Origin: Ornithinimicrobium laminariae
GTDB lineage: Bacteria > Actinomycetota > Actinomycetes > Actinomycetales > Dermatophilaceae
Direction: 5' to 3'
Length of the DNA stretch: 64,000 nucleotides
NCBI RefSeq assembly: GCF_019457945.1
Contig: NZ_JAHZSU010000003.1
Location: 248,001-312,000 of the forward strand
A model generated the notes under the pieces. The model saw only the letters and a list, made by a program, of their open reading frames with translations, had not been told where the DNA came from and did no database searches. Position numbers and translations under genes: made by a program. Each line of letters begins with the position of its first letter. Position 1 is the stretch's first letter. This document shows positions 54,501 to 62,120 of the stretch, in pieces.

Positions 54501-55741
54501 TACCTAGCCGCCCTCAATCGCCTGGTGCTGGGCCGGGGCGGCGCACCCTCATCGGCGGCGGCCTCGCGTCTTTGGCCGCCGCCGGTGCAGGGGTGGTGGT
54601 TGGTCGCGAGAGTCTGGGCGACCAATCGGCATCGTCTGAGTTAAGCAATAGCGCCCAAGACTCACCCGTGCCCGCGGGTGAGCTGAAGTATGAGTTTTAT
54701 GCCGACCGCCAGACCGGTGTCGCCGAAGAGCCTCAGCCGTATGCGACGCTGATCGCCCTGGACCTCAAAGATGGCGCAGGGAGAGAGGAACTGCAGCGGC
54801 TGATGCGGATTTGGACTGATGACTCGGCTCGGCTGATGTCCGGCGCCGGCCCATTAACGGATCAAGAGCCCGAGTTGGCCAAGCGCACTTCCGGTTTGAC
54901 GATCACAGTGGGCTGGGGTCCAACCCTCTTTGCAAAAGCCGAACTGGAGGAGGTTCAGCCCACTTGGGCCAAGCCGTTGCCAGCCTTCGACAAGGACTCC
55001 CTTGACCCCGCATACGTGGGTGGTGATCTGGTTTTACAGATCGCGGCACATAGCCCGATGACGGTGGCCCATGCGCAACAGGAGCTCATCAACGGAGCTG
55101 AGACGCTCGTCGATATCCGGTGGATTCAGACTGGTTTTCGGGAGCCAATGGAGCGCAACGGTTGGTCAATGCGCAATCTATTTGGGCAAGTGGATGGAAC
55201 TGTGCAGCCGGTTATTGACGGCATGGACTCGGGCTTGGTTTGGCAGGAAGAAGGCCAAGAGCCGGGTTGGGATAACGCGACGGCGATGGTTATCCGCCGA
55301 ATAGCGATGGATATGGCGTCGTGGGAGCGGGCCGATCGCCCAGCCCGCGAAAATGCCATTGGCCGCGATCTCAGCGACGGTGCCCCGATCACGGGTGGCG
55401 GCGCCGATGCTAACGCCGACCTGGAAGCAACTAATGATTTGGGTCTGCGGGTCATCAACCCCGCAGCGCATATCCGTCGCGCTGCGGCAGTCGAGCCTCA
55501 TCAGCGCTTCCTGCGCCGGCCATACCAATTCCATGAGTCAGTCGGGACTCAAATGCAGACCGGGCTCATCTTTATTGCCTTCCAGACCGACCCGGTGCGG
55601 CAGTTTGTGCCGGTGCAGCAGCGTCTCGATGAGGCAGATCTGCTCAATATCTGGACGCAAGCCGTCGGGTCAGCGTTGTTTGCGATCTTGCCTGGTGTGG
55701 CCCCCGGCGGCTATCTAGGAGAGCAGTTCCTCGAGGGGTAA
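54497..55741 (+). CDS. DyP-type haem peroxidase, Tat-exported (EfeB-like)
   Basis: A 414-residue peroxidase. The N-terminus has a twin-arginine-like signal (PGRRTLIGGGLASLAAAGAGV), followed by the DyP motifs FGQVDGTVQP (GxxDG with catalytic Asp) and NPAAHIRRA (proximal His), plus RRPYQFHE near the end. EfeB-type enzymes work with iron or haem uptake outside the membrane. It is ATGA-coupled to the PCuAC-like gene. No efeU or efeO is present beside it. Confidence 0.88.
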   Translation: MIPSRPQSPGAGPGRRTLIGGGLASLAAAGAGVVVGRESLGDQSASSELSNSAQDSPVPAGELKYEFYADRQTGVAEEPQPYATLIALDLKDGAGREELQRLMRIWTDDSARLMSGAGPLTDQEPELAKRTSGLTITVGWGPTLFAKAELEEVQPTWAKPLPAFDKDSLDPAYVGGDLVLQIAAHSPMTVAHAQQELINGAETLVDIRWIQTGFREPMERNGWSMRNLFGQVDGTVQPVIDGMDSGLVWQEEGQEPGWDNATAMVIRRIAMDMASWERADRPARENAIGRDLSDGAPITGGGADANADLEATNDLGLRVINPAAHIRRAAAVEPHQRFLRRPYQFHESVGTQMQTGLIFIAFQTDPVRQFVPVQQRLDEADLLNIWTQAVGSALFAILPGVAPGGYLGEQFLEG

Positions 55742-55782
55742 AACGTGGTTTTGCGGACGCCCACGTCATCTGCAAAACCAAG

Positions 55783-55819
55783 AACCCCGCCCCTCGCTGT
55801 ATGCGCGGGACGGGGTTTT
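55783..55819. terminator. Bidirectional-type terminator
   Basis: Stem AACCCCG/CGGGGTT with a further GC-rich inner stem, followed by T on the plus strand (ggttttc) and preceded by A on the left (T on the minus strand). It can end both the DyP operon and the convergent small gene. Confidence 0.75.
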
Positions 55820-55835
55820 CGTGATTCGCTGTTGC

Positions 55836-55934
55836 TCAGGTGGCGGTGATGGCCACGGTCAGAACGATCAGCAAACCGATGAACCAACTGGTCGAAACCA
55901 TGTCGATGTTCTTGAATGCAGTCTTGAACTTCAT
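55836..55934 (-). CDS. 32-residue membrane peptide
   Basis: The frame has a perfect AGGAGG five bases before the ATG at 55934 and encodes MKFKTAFKNIDMVSTSW followed by FIGLLIVLTVAITAT, one basic amphipathic stretch and one TM helix. A terminator follows 17 bp after its stop. It is shorter than most automatic annotation limits. A long region of about 285 bp separates it from the divergent siderophore-interacting gene. The function is unknown. Confidence 0.7.
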   Translation of the reverse strand: MKFKTAFKNIDMVSTSWFIGLLIVLTVAITAT

Positions 55935-56219
55935 GTTGAACCTCCTGCGTGTTTCCACGTGGGACGTACACGGGTGTGGACGACGGCATCGTCGTAGCTG
56001 GCGGCAGCGCCCATGACACCCCAGGGGATGGGAGTCATTTGGTGAGTGGGCGTTAGGAGCAATCGATGATCCATAGCCAGCGAGGCGAGTGACGCTATTA
56101 GCGTCTACTCGTGGTCATAAGTTTACGCCCCAACTGCCCTCGGTCAACTCTTGCCGCCCGCGCGGCGGGGATGCTACTCAAAAGTAGGGCAGCCACAACC
56201 CGGAATATTCACACCCCAA

Positions 56220-56235
56220 GTTAGGGTTGCCTAAC
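56220..56235. promoter_or_regulatory. DtxR/IdeR-type iron box
   Basis: The sequence GTTAGG-GTTG-CCTAAC is a perfect inverted repeat that fits the TTAGG-N4-CCTAA core of DtxR/IdeR operators. It is about 50 bp upstream of the siderophore-interacting protein start, and so probably represses it in high iron. Confidence 0.72.
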
Positions 56236-56283
56236 GAGCAGAGCAACTGACCGTTGCCACCCCGCCATCCTCAGGAGTTAGTT

Positions 56284-57075
56284 GTGCACGGAATTGTCCA
56301 GTCAGTCCACCACGTGAGCCCTCACCTCATCCGCGTCGTTCTCGGGGGCCCCGGCTTAGCTGACTTTAAGGCCGACAAAGACGCAGACAGCTACGTCAAT
56401 CTTGCTTTCCCCGGCACCGACGCTCCGTACGAAATGCCGTGCGACCTCAAAGCCACACGCGATCTGCCGCGTGCACAACAGCCGGTGCGTCGCCGCTACA
56501 CCGTTCGCGCCTGGGACGCCGAGACTCGCCACATGAGTATCGACTTCGTCGTGCATGGCGATGAAGGCGTCGCTGGCCCCTGGGCCGCCAGGGCCAAACC
56601 AGGCGATGTGCTGCAGTTCCAGGGCCCTGGTGGTGGCTACTCCCCCAAACCTACCGCCGACTGGCATTTGCTGGTGGGCGATGGCTCCGCAATCCCAGCC
56701 ATCTCGGTCGCGCTGGAACGACTCGCACCGGACGCAACGGCATACGTCTTCTTGGAGGCCGAAACGACTGACGACGAGATTGACCTTGCCAGCCCAGCCA
56801 ACGTACAGATCACCTGGGTGTCAACATCGGTCGATGGCGCTGCCTTGGTCGACGCAGTCCGCAAAGCTGATTTACCCAGCGGGCAACTCCACGGCTTCAT
56901 CCACGGTGAGGCAGCCATGGTCCGCGGTATGCGGTGGCACCTCATCAAGGAGCGTGGGGTCGACGCTTTTGCGCTCTCGGCCACTCCCTATTGGCGGACG
57001 GGCCACACCGATGAAGCCTGGCGGTCGGTCAAAAAGGAATGGCTTGGCCAGCAAAAGGCCGCCGAGAAAGCCTGA
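56284..57075 (+). CDS. Siderophore-interacting protein (ferric-siderophore reductase)
   Basis: A 263-residue FAD-binding flavoprotein of the SIP family, which reduces ferric siderophores to release iron. It shows RRRYTVRAWD (FAD phosphate-binding), VVHGDEGVAGPWAARAKPGD, LVGDGSAIPAI and the C-terminal YWRTGHTDEAW. I chose the GTG at 56284, with AGGAG seven bases before it; a TTG at 56254 is also open. The iron box upstream supports iron control. Confidence 0.92.
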   Translation: MHGIVQSVHHVSPHLIRVVLGGPGLADFKADKDADSYVNLAFPGTDAPYEMPCDLKATRDLPRAQQPVRRRYTVRAWDAETRHMSIDFVVHGDEGVAGPWAARAKPGDVLQFQGPGGGYSPKPTADWHLLVGDGSAIPAISVALERLAPDATAYVFLEAETTDDEIDLASPANVQITWVSTSVDGAALVDAVRKADLPSGQLHGFIHGEAAMVRGMRWHLIKERGVDAFALSATPYWRTGHTDEAWRSVKKEWLGQQKAAEKA

Positions 57076-57222
57076 CCGCGAGGACTCTCGCCGCGGCAGG
57101 CTCGGAGAGGCCCCTGCACCCATAAATCGACCACCAGCTCACCATGACTTGTTCAGCTCTATCCGTAAACTCCGCGTTCTATCTCTTCCCCTGGCCCGCC
57201 GGAGTCGCTGATTAGGTGGTTA

Positions 57223-57348
57223 GTGGCACTTGGCTTTGTTGGCAGCGCCGTGATGATCGGCACTAGCGCCCTTCACGCGTGGCGATCTGGGATACAGGCG
57301 GATGCTGACGGATGGGCAGCCGTCGAGGCCACTCAATCGGCGACCTGA
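57223..57348 (+). CDS. Possible 41-residue membrane peptide
   Basis: From a GTG at 57223 the frame encodes VALGFVGSAVMIGTSALHAW followed by a short acidic tail. AGGTGG is present but only three bases from the start, which is too close. The 3' end overlaps the convergent TVP38 gene. This is a weak call. Confidence 0.22.
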   Translation: MALGFVGSAVMIGTSALHAWRSGIQADADGWAAVEATQSAT

Positions 57349-58046
57349 CTATTTGTTGCCGAGCGACGACGCAGCCGCTGACCAACCACACCGCCTAAAA
57401 CAGCCAGGGCTATCAGCGCGCCAACGCCATAGGCGATGCCCCGAGGGTCGGCCCCAGAAGCACCAAGTGAGGCGTAGGCCAGCGCGCCAGGCACGATGCC
57501 CACGGTCGTGCCTACGAGGTAGTCACGCCAGCGCACGCCTAATAGCCCTGAGGCGTAATTCACCGGGGTGAACGGGAAGATCGGGATGAGACGGACCGCA
57601 AGCACCGCCAAGAGGCCATGCCGCAACAAGAACTCATCAGCCTCGCGCAACCGCCCCGAAAGCAACCTGTCGATTGCTGGCCTGCCAATGCGGCGCCCAA
57701 TGAAGTAGCCGCCGATGGCGCCCAGAACGGCTCCAGCCCAGACGAGCAGGGTCCCCCACCAAATGCCAAAGAGTGCGCCGCCCAAGATCGTCAGCAACGA
57801 GGATGGTGTCGGCACCAGCACCAACAGTGCGTAGCCCAGGACAAAGACAAGGGCGCCAGCCCAACCAGCAGAACGCACTAGCTCCTGCAGTTGTTCTGGT
57901 CCATTCCAGCCGCTGACCTGCAACGCGATTGACGCGGCGGCAAAAGCCAAGACGAGCCCGCCAAGCCGAAGCACTGCTTTCTTGTCGAGTTTTTGCCCTG
58001 GGCCTGGCGTCGCTGGGTCAGGCCCAGGCTCGTCTTGTCGCTCCAT
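57333..58046 (-). CDS. TVP38/TMEM64-family membrane protein
   Basis: A 237-residue polytopic protein of the SNARE-associated/DedA superfamily. Recognisable parts are LVFVLGYALLVLVPTPSSLL, GALFGIWWGTLLVWAGAVLGA, FIGRRIGRPAID and IPIFPFTPVNYASGLLGVRW. Members are thought to help lipid handling or scrambling across the membrane. A proline/glutamine-rich N-terminus precedes the first TM. Confidence 0.87.
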   Translation of the reverse strand: MERQDEPGPDPATPGPGQKLDKKAVLRLGGLVLAFAAASIALQVSGWNGPEQLQELVRSAGWAGALVFVLGYALLVLVPTPSSLLTILGGALFGIWWGTLLVWAGAVLGAIGGYFIGRRIGRPAIDRLLSGRLREADEFLLRHGLLAVLAVRLIPIFPFTPVNYASGLLGVRWRDYLVGTTVGIVPGALAYASLGASGADPRGIAYGVGALIALAVLGGVVGQRLRRRSATNSQVAD

Positions 58047-58112
58047 ACCTGCCTCAACAAGCGCCGGGGTGCTCCTTCTTCCATCGGGTGCTCCTCAGCG
58101 CGCAGGCTCGAG

Positions 58113-58637
58113 TCAGGTGTGACGCCCCAGATGAGCTAAGACGCGCACTTGACGTGAAGCACCTGCCTCGGTGACTAGTGCTGGCCCACAAATGCCTTCC
58201 ATCCGCAGCCCCGGCCCAAACCCTTGAGCTGCTGCCTCAATCTGATCTAGTTCGATCGGCGTGAAGCCAAGGCTTTGGCCATCGGCGGTGGCGATATCCC
58301 AGCGGTGCACCAACAAGTCGAAGCCATAGAAAAGGTCGAGGGTGTCCTGCACCGTAGTGGGGCCAAAGTAGCCCTCAAAAGGTGTCGCGCCGACCTCTTG
58401 ATCACGTAGAGCTGATTCGATGTGCTGACGATGGGTTTCCCACTGTTGGGCCGGGGTCCCCGTGGGGCGTGGACCCAACGATTCGCCCCGCTCAGCCATA
58501 AAGTCGCGCTGAGTGTCGATCACGTGAGCAAGGACATCGGCGGCTGACCAACCCTGGCAAGGGCTGTCCGCATCCCAATCGGCCACGGCGCCTACGGTGT
58601 CGCTAAATCGCTGTAAGTGTGAGGAGAATGTGCTCAT
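58113..58637 (-). CDS. DinB/mycothiol-dependent maleylpyruvate isomerase-like protein
   Basis: A 174-residue helical bundle protein of the MDMPI_N/TIGR03086 type: CQGWSAADVLAHVIDTQRDFM near residue 28 and FYGFDLLVHRWDIATA near residue 104 supply the three metal-ligand histidines. Many members use mycothiol or are of unknown substrate. It starts about 50 bp from the divergent AraC gene, which may control it. Confidence 0.82.
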   Translation of the reverse strand: MSTFSSHLQRFSDTVGAVADWDADSPCQGWSAADVLAHVIDTQRDFMAERGESLGPRPTGTPAQQWETHRQHIESALRDQEVGATPFEGYFGPTTVQDTLDLFYGFDLLVHRWDIATADGQSLGFTPIELDQIEAAAQGFGPGLRMEGICGPALVTEAGASRQVRVLAHLGRHT

Positions 58638-58686
58638 GGCTCAACTCTGGCATCAGCCGCATCACGCGGGATTGTAAGAACGCGAC

Positions 58687-59514
58687 ATGTCCGACGCTAT
58701 CGATCGCGCCCATCTCAAGGACAGCCATGGCTTTAGCCCACCCGTCCACAGGTTTGATGTCTCAGACGCCGTTGTGGGGATCGTCCGTCGGCATTGGATT
58801 CCGGTATGGGATTTGCCTCACGGGCAAGTAAGCACGCAACGCGTGCTGCGCTACCCGGTCTGTTTAGTAACAGTGGCACCTGACTCAGCCCTCTTTATCG
58901 GACCCGCCCCTGGCCTCAGCACAAAAGAGTTGCGCGGTTGTGGATGGACGGTCGGTCTGATGTTAGAGCCAGCCGCTGGTGCCTTGTTGCTTGGCGGCCC
59001 GGTCAGCCAGGCGGTCGATCGCTCGATCCCGGTCGGTGACGTTATGGGCTTGGATGCCAGCGTGGTGCCTCGCATACGCGAAGTGATGGACGACGACCCA
59101 GGCGACCCACGAGCCCAGCAACAGGCTCGCGCCCTCATCGAGTCGGCTGTGATCAGCGTGTCCTTGGACGACGAAGGCAGCATCGTCAACGAAATTGTGC
59201 AGGCCATGGAGAACGACACGTCATTGACCCGCGTTAGTGAGGTAGCCAAGCGCTTCCACCTCGGCGAGCGAAGCTTGCAACGCCTGTTTGCCCGCCGAGT
59301 TGGCCTTAGCCCCAAATGGGTGATTCAACGCCGCCGGATATGGGATGCCGTAGCAGCGCTGCATAGCACTGGCACCGGAAACCTCGCTGAAGTCGCGGCC
59401 GACTTGGGCTACACGGATCAGGCCCACTTCAGTCGGGAGTTCACGGCAGTTCTGGGTATGACGCCAGCGCAGTTTGCTCGGGATGCGCGGCGGGTAGCGG
59501 GCTCAGGCTTCTAG
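58687..59514 (+). CDS. AraC-family transcriptional regulator
   Basis: A 275-residue regulator with an N-terminal ligand-binding-type domain (DUF6597-like) and a C-terminal double HTH: VSEVAKRFHLGERSLQRLFARRVG, then LAEVAADLGYTDQAHFSREF, both read as standard AraC signatures. It is divergent from the DinB-like gene. Confidence 0.88.
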   Translation: MSDAIDRAHLKDSHGFSPPVHRFDVSDAVVGIVRRHWIPVWDLPHGQVSTQRVLRYPVCLVTVAPDSALFIGPAPGLSTKELRGCGWTVGLMLEPAAGALLLGGPVSQAVDRSIPVGDVMGLDASVVPRIREVMDDDPGDPRAQQQARALIESAVISVSLDDEGSIVNEIVQAMENDTSLTRVSEVAKRFHLGERSLQRLFARRVGLSPKWVIQRRRIWDAVAALHSTGTGNLAEVAADLGYTDQAHFSREFTAVLGMTPAQFARDARRVAGSGF

Positions 59515-59677
59515 ACAAGCCTCGGTAGCCAACGAGGTCAGATCGATGGCGATCAGGCTATTGGGCCAGGCCCAAGCCAGGTGTCTAGTAGGGAACGAAG
59601 AGTTGGGCCCGTTCGCGGGGCCGGCGCTTTGACCGTCTGTCCGCAATCCGCTGAGCCACCAGAAACGAATTCTTACT

Positions 59678-60238
59678 ATGAGATTCCTTACACCTTTAGC
59701 AAACCTCAGCACGGGACCGACGGGCACGAGCGCGCGCCGGTTTGGCAGTTCTGCGGCCGCTGGCTTCCTCGCTGTGGCCCTGGTGGCGGGTTGCGGCGGG
59801 GACGCTGAGGAGCAGGCGTCTCCGACCGGCGCGGCTGGCGAAACAACGAGCCCGTCTGAGCCCGCGGCGACAGATACCGCCCCACGGTCCAGCGCACCGG
59901 AGGATGGCGAGGCCGCGCCGGCTGACGCTGGCGCCGCCACCCAGGCACCCGCAGACGAGCCTGAAGACAGCTCGGAAGATGCGGCGGTGGAGGAGGTCGT
60001 CATCACCATCAGTGATTTCGCGTTCGACGTGCCGGAGACCGTTGCACCGGGGACCGAAGTGACCATCCGGAACGAGGACCGGGTCGGGCATACGGTCACC
60101 TCCGATGAGGAGGGCCTGTTCGACACCCTGGTCGCCGGTGGGACCGAGGAGACGTTCATTGTGCCGGAAGAGCCGGGTGAATACTCGTTCTACTGCAGGC
60201 CACACCCGAACATGATCGACACCTTGGTCATCGGATGA
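59678..60238 (+). CDS. Cupredoxin (plastocyanin/azurin-like) lipoprotein
   Basis: A 186-residue exported blue-copper-type protein. A signal peptide ends in a lipobox (VALVAGCGG), a Pro/Ala/Glu-rich linker follows, and the last 90 residues form a cupredoxin with copper ligands His in VGHTVTSD and Cys, His, Met in YCRPHPNM. It should carry electrons on the outer face of the membrane. It is ATGA-coupled to the next gene. Confidence 0.87.
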   Translation: MRFLTPLANLSTGPTGTSARRFGSSAAAGFLAVALVAGCGGDAEEQASPTGAAGETTSPSEPAATDTAPRSSAPEDGEAAPADAGAATQAPADEPEDSSEDAAVEEVVITISDFAFDVPETVAPGTEVTIRNEDRVGHTVTSDEEGLFDTLVAGGTEETFIVPEEPGEYSFYCRPHPNMIDTLVIG

Positions 60239-60666
60239 GATCCGTCGACTACCGGTCACCGACCAGCAAGCTGGAACTGCTAGTGCGGGCGCTCGTCGTG
60301 TTAGCACTGGCCGTCGATGCCCTCATCCACTTTCGTCTCGCAGGGAACTTCAGTTTGGCCGTGCCGGGCGGAATTGCCGGTGGCACCCTGTTCCGACTGC
60401 AGGCAGGCGCCGCGATTCTGGCTGGTATTTTCCTTGCGGTACGGGGTAGCCGCGGGGCGTACGCACTCGCGGGCCTGGTCCTGCTGTCCGCGTTCGTCGC
60501 GGTCATGCTCTACCGGTATGTCGATGTCCCCGCCATCGGCCCGATCCCGGCGATGTACGAACCAATCTGGTACTTCGAGAAGTCGCTCAGCGCGGTCGCT
60601 ACCGGCCTGGGTGCGGTCTTGGCCGGTGCCGGACTATTGCTGCAACGCGGCCGCAAGCCACAATGA
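60235..60666 (+). CDS. Four-TM membrane protein coupled to the cupredoxin
   Basis: A 143-residue protein with four TM segments (LLVRALVVLALAVDALIHF, LQAGAAILAGIFLAV, YALAGLVLLSAFVAVML and VATGLGAVLAGAGLLL). The start overlaps the cupredoxin stop by four bases, so the two are made together. It may anchor or load the cupredoxin; no family is recognised with certainty, though the shape is DoxX-like. Confidence 0.7.
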   Translation: MRSVDYRSPTSKLELLVRALVVLALAVDALIHFRLAGNFSLAVPGGIAGGTLFRLQAGAAILAGIFLAVRGSRGAYALAGLVLLSAFVAVMLYRYVDVPAIGPIPAMYEPIWYFEKSLSAVATGLGAVLAGAGLLLQRGRKPQ

Positions 60667-60759
60667 TCAGCCGCCCAATTCGATTTCAGCCGTAGGGCTG
60701 TTCTCGACCCCGAACCGGATAACGCGTTCCTCGCGCTCTCGGAACGTGCGGGCAAGGCG

Positions 60760-61233
60760 TTAGTCGCATTCGCTCCCTGGTAGACCCTGGCGGCAACCGT
60801 TCCTGACTGGGGCGCTCCACCCCTGGCTCAGCCTTTCGTCCGCGCAGAACGGGGGTGGACCATCAAGGAGGCGGGGGCGGTACGGTTCAAAAAAGTTGTC
60901 ATCCTCGTACTTTGCCGCTGCGTATCGCGGGCCCGCGATCGCGAGGACCTGCCGAGCCAACCCCACTGCAGCGAACCACCCGCCGTTATTTCCGTCGCCG
61001 GGCGGATATTCTCGTTCATACTCGGTGGCGAACTGTGCGCGCTCCAACTGGCTCCCAATATCCGCCAAGTTTTCGTTGCCGGCAGCCGTGATTTCTTCGG
61101 CAAACGCAGAAGCGTCATCTTGATCGGCTGCCTTGCGTTCAGGGTGGAGATTTCTCAAGAGCGCCATGACGGTGTCTCGATTAATGGGCGCCTTCTCCCA
61201 CAATCCCCCCTCACTATGGCCGACGGTCTCCAT
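60760..61233 (-). CDS. Hypothetical protein
   Basis: A 157-residue, soluble, charged protein (NRDTVMALLRNLHPERKAAD, then GGWFAAVGLARQVLAIAGPRYAAAKY). No motif or family is recognised. The frame is well formed and convergent with the cupredoxin operon. Composition is less GC-rich than its neighbours. Confidence 0.45.
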   Translation of the reverse strand: METVGHSEGGLWEKAPINRDTVMALLRNLHPERKAADQDDASAFAEEITAAGNENLADIGSQLERAQFATEYEREYPPGDGNNGGWFAAVGLARQVLAIAGPRYAAAKYEDDNFFEPYRPRLLDGPPPFCADERLSQGWSAPVRNGCRQGLPGSECD

Positions 61234-61658
61234 CGCTTCCTCTTAGGCACCGAAAGAACAAAGGAAGAACATCTGAAAATGTTTGTCCGCCACGTAAAGC
61301 AGGCCATTTAGAGCGTGATAGTCGCGCTTGAGGTCAGCATCGCGCGGCGAAGCGCTAGAGTCCGTCAGGATCGAGGCCGACAGTACGACTGCAACACGGA
61401 GCACCCTCCGAGAGAAAGTTTCCCAGGCGATTGCAACCGCTGCCGCAACGGAGGGCACAGAGTTTGCCATCATGGGGCTGGCGCAACTCTTGGCGAAGCT
61501 GACGGGGGCCGCATAGGTCCAGCGGAATCTCCCTCCTAGGCACCGTGACGGCCGGATCGTCGTGACTCGGCGTGCCCAGAAGGAAAGAAGCGGGCACATA
61601 GCAGGCACAAGAAAGCGGCTGCTCCGAGGAAATACCCTCTGAACAGCCGCTTTATCTG
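61234..61658. other. 425-bp stretch before a tRNA cluster, no supported gene
   Basis: Short frames exist on both strands (the best is about 60 codons on the plus strand near 61328) but lack ribosome-binding sites and recognisable content. A small GC hairpin (GCGGCT..AGCCGC) near 61617-61650 lies just beyond the 3' end of the tRNA cluster and could end its transcript. Confidence 0.4.
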
Positions 61659-61730
61659 TGGGCGATACTGGGATCGAACCAGTGACCTCTTCCGTGTCAG
61701 GGAAGCGCGCTACCGCTGCGCCAATCGCCC
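61659..61730 (-). tRNA. tRNA-Val (GAC)
   Basis: Acceptor GGGCGAT/ATCGCCC, anticodon loop CTGACAC (GAC), and T arm CTGGTTCGATCCCAG. CCA is not encoded. Confidence 0.96.
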
Positions 61731-61758
61731 ATCTACGGTGGACCGGCCTCAAGAAGCG

Positions 61759-61829
61759 AGGTGGAGACGGGATTTGAACCCGTGTAGACGGCTTTGCAGG
61801 CCGTTGCCTCGCCTCTCGGCCACTCCACC
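61759..61829 (-). tRNA. tRNA-Cys (GCA)
   Basis: Acceptor GGTGGAG/CTCCACC, anticodon stem ACGGC/GCCGT with loop CTGCAAA (GCA), and the U73 discriminator expected for tRNA-Cys. Confidence 0.96.
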
Positions 61830-61854
61830 GTGAGACATGTGTTGCTTGCCTCCG

Positions 61855-61927
61855 AGCGGACAACCGGGCTCGAACCGGCGACCTCAACCTTGGCAAGGTT
61901 GCGCTCTACCAACTGAGCTATGTCCGC
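61855..61927 (-). tRNA. tRNA-Gly (GCC)
   Basis: Acceptor GCGGACA/TGTCCGC, anticodon stem CAACC/GGTTG with loop TTGCCAA (GCC), D arm GCTC/GAGC. It is the first of the three-tRNA cluster in transcription order. Confidence 0.96.
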
Positions 61928-62120
61928 GTTGCTCCCGGGGTTTCCCTCGGTGCGATATGAAACATTAGATCAACGTTCGCCTAGACGCCAAATCCGCTGG
62001 TCACAGCGCTATGTGACACGAGTGACTCGCGACATGTCGGGTATTTGGCCCTAGATACGACACAATGAAAGACCGACAACGCCGTCGTGAGACAGACAGC
62101 GAGCAACAGAGAGATCTTCT

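Noticed and set aside
61243..61896. A 217-codon minus-strand frame
   Set aside because: It runs straight through the tRNA-Val and tRNA-Cys genes and is made of their transcripts read as protein.
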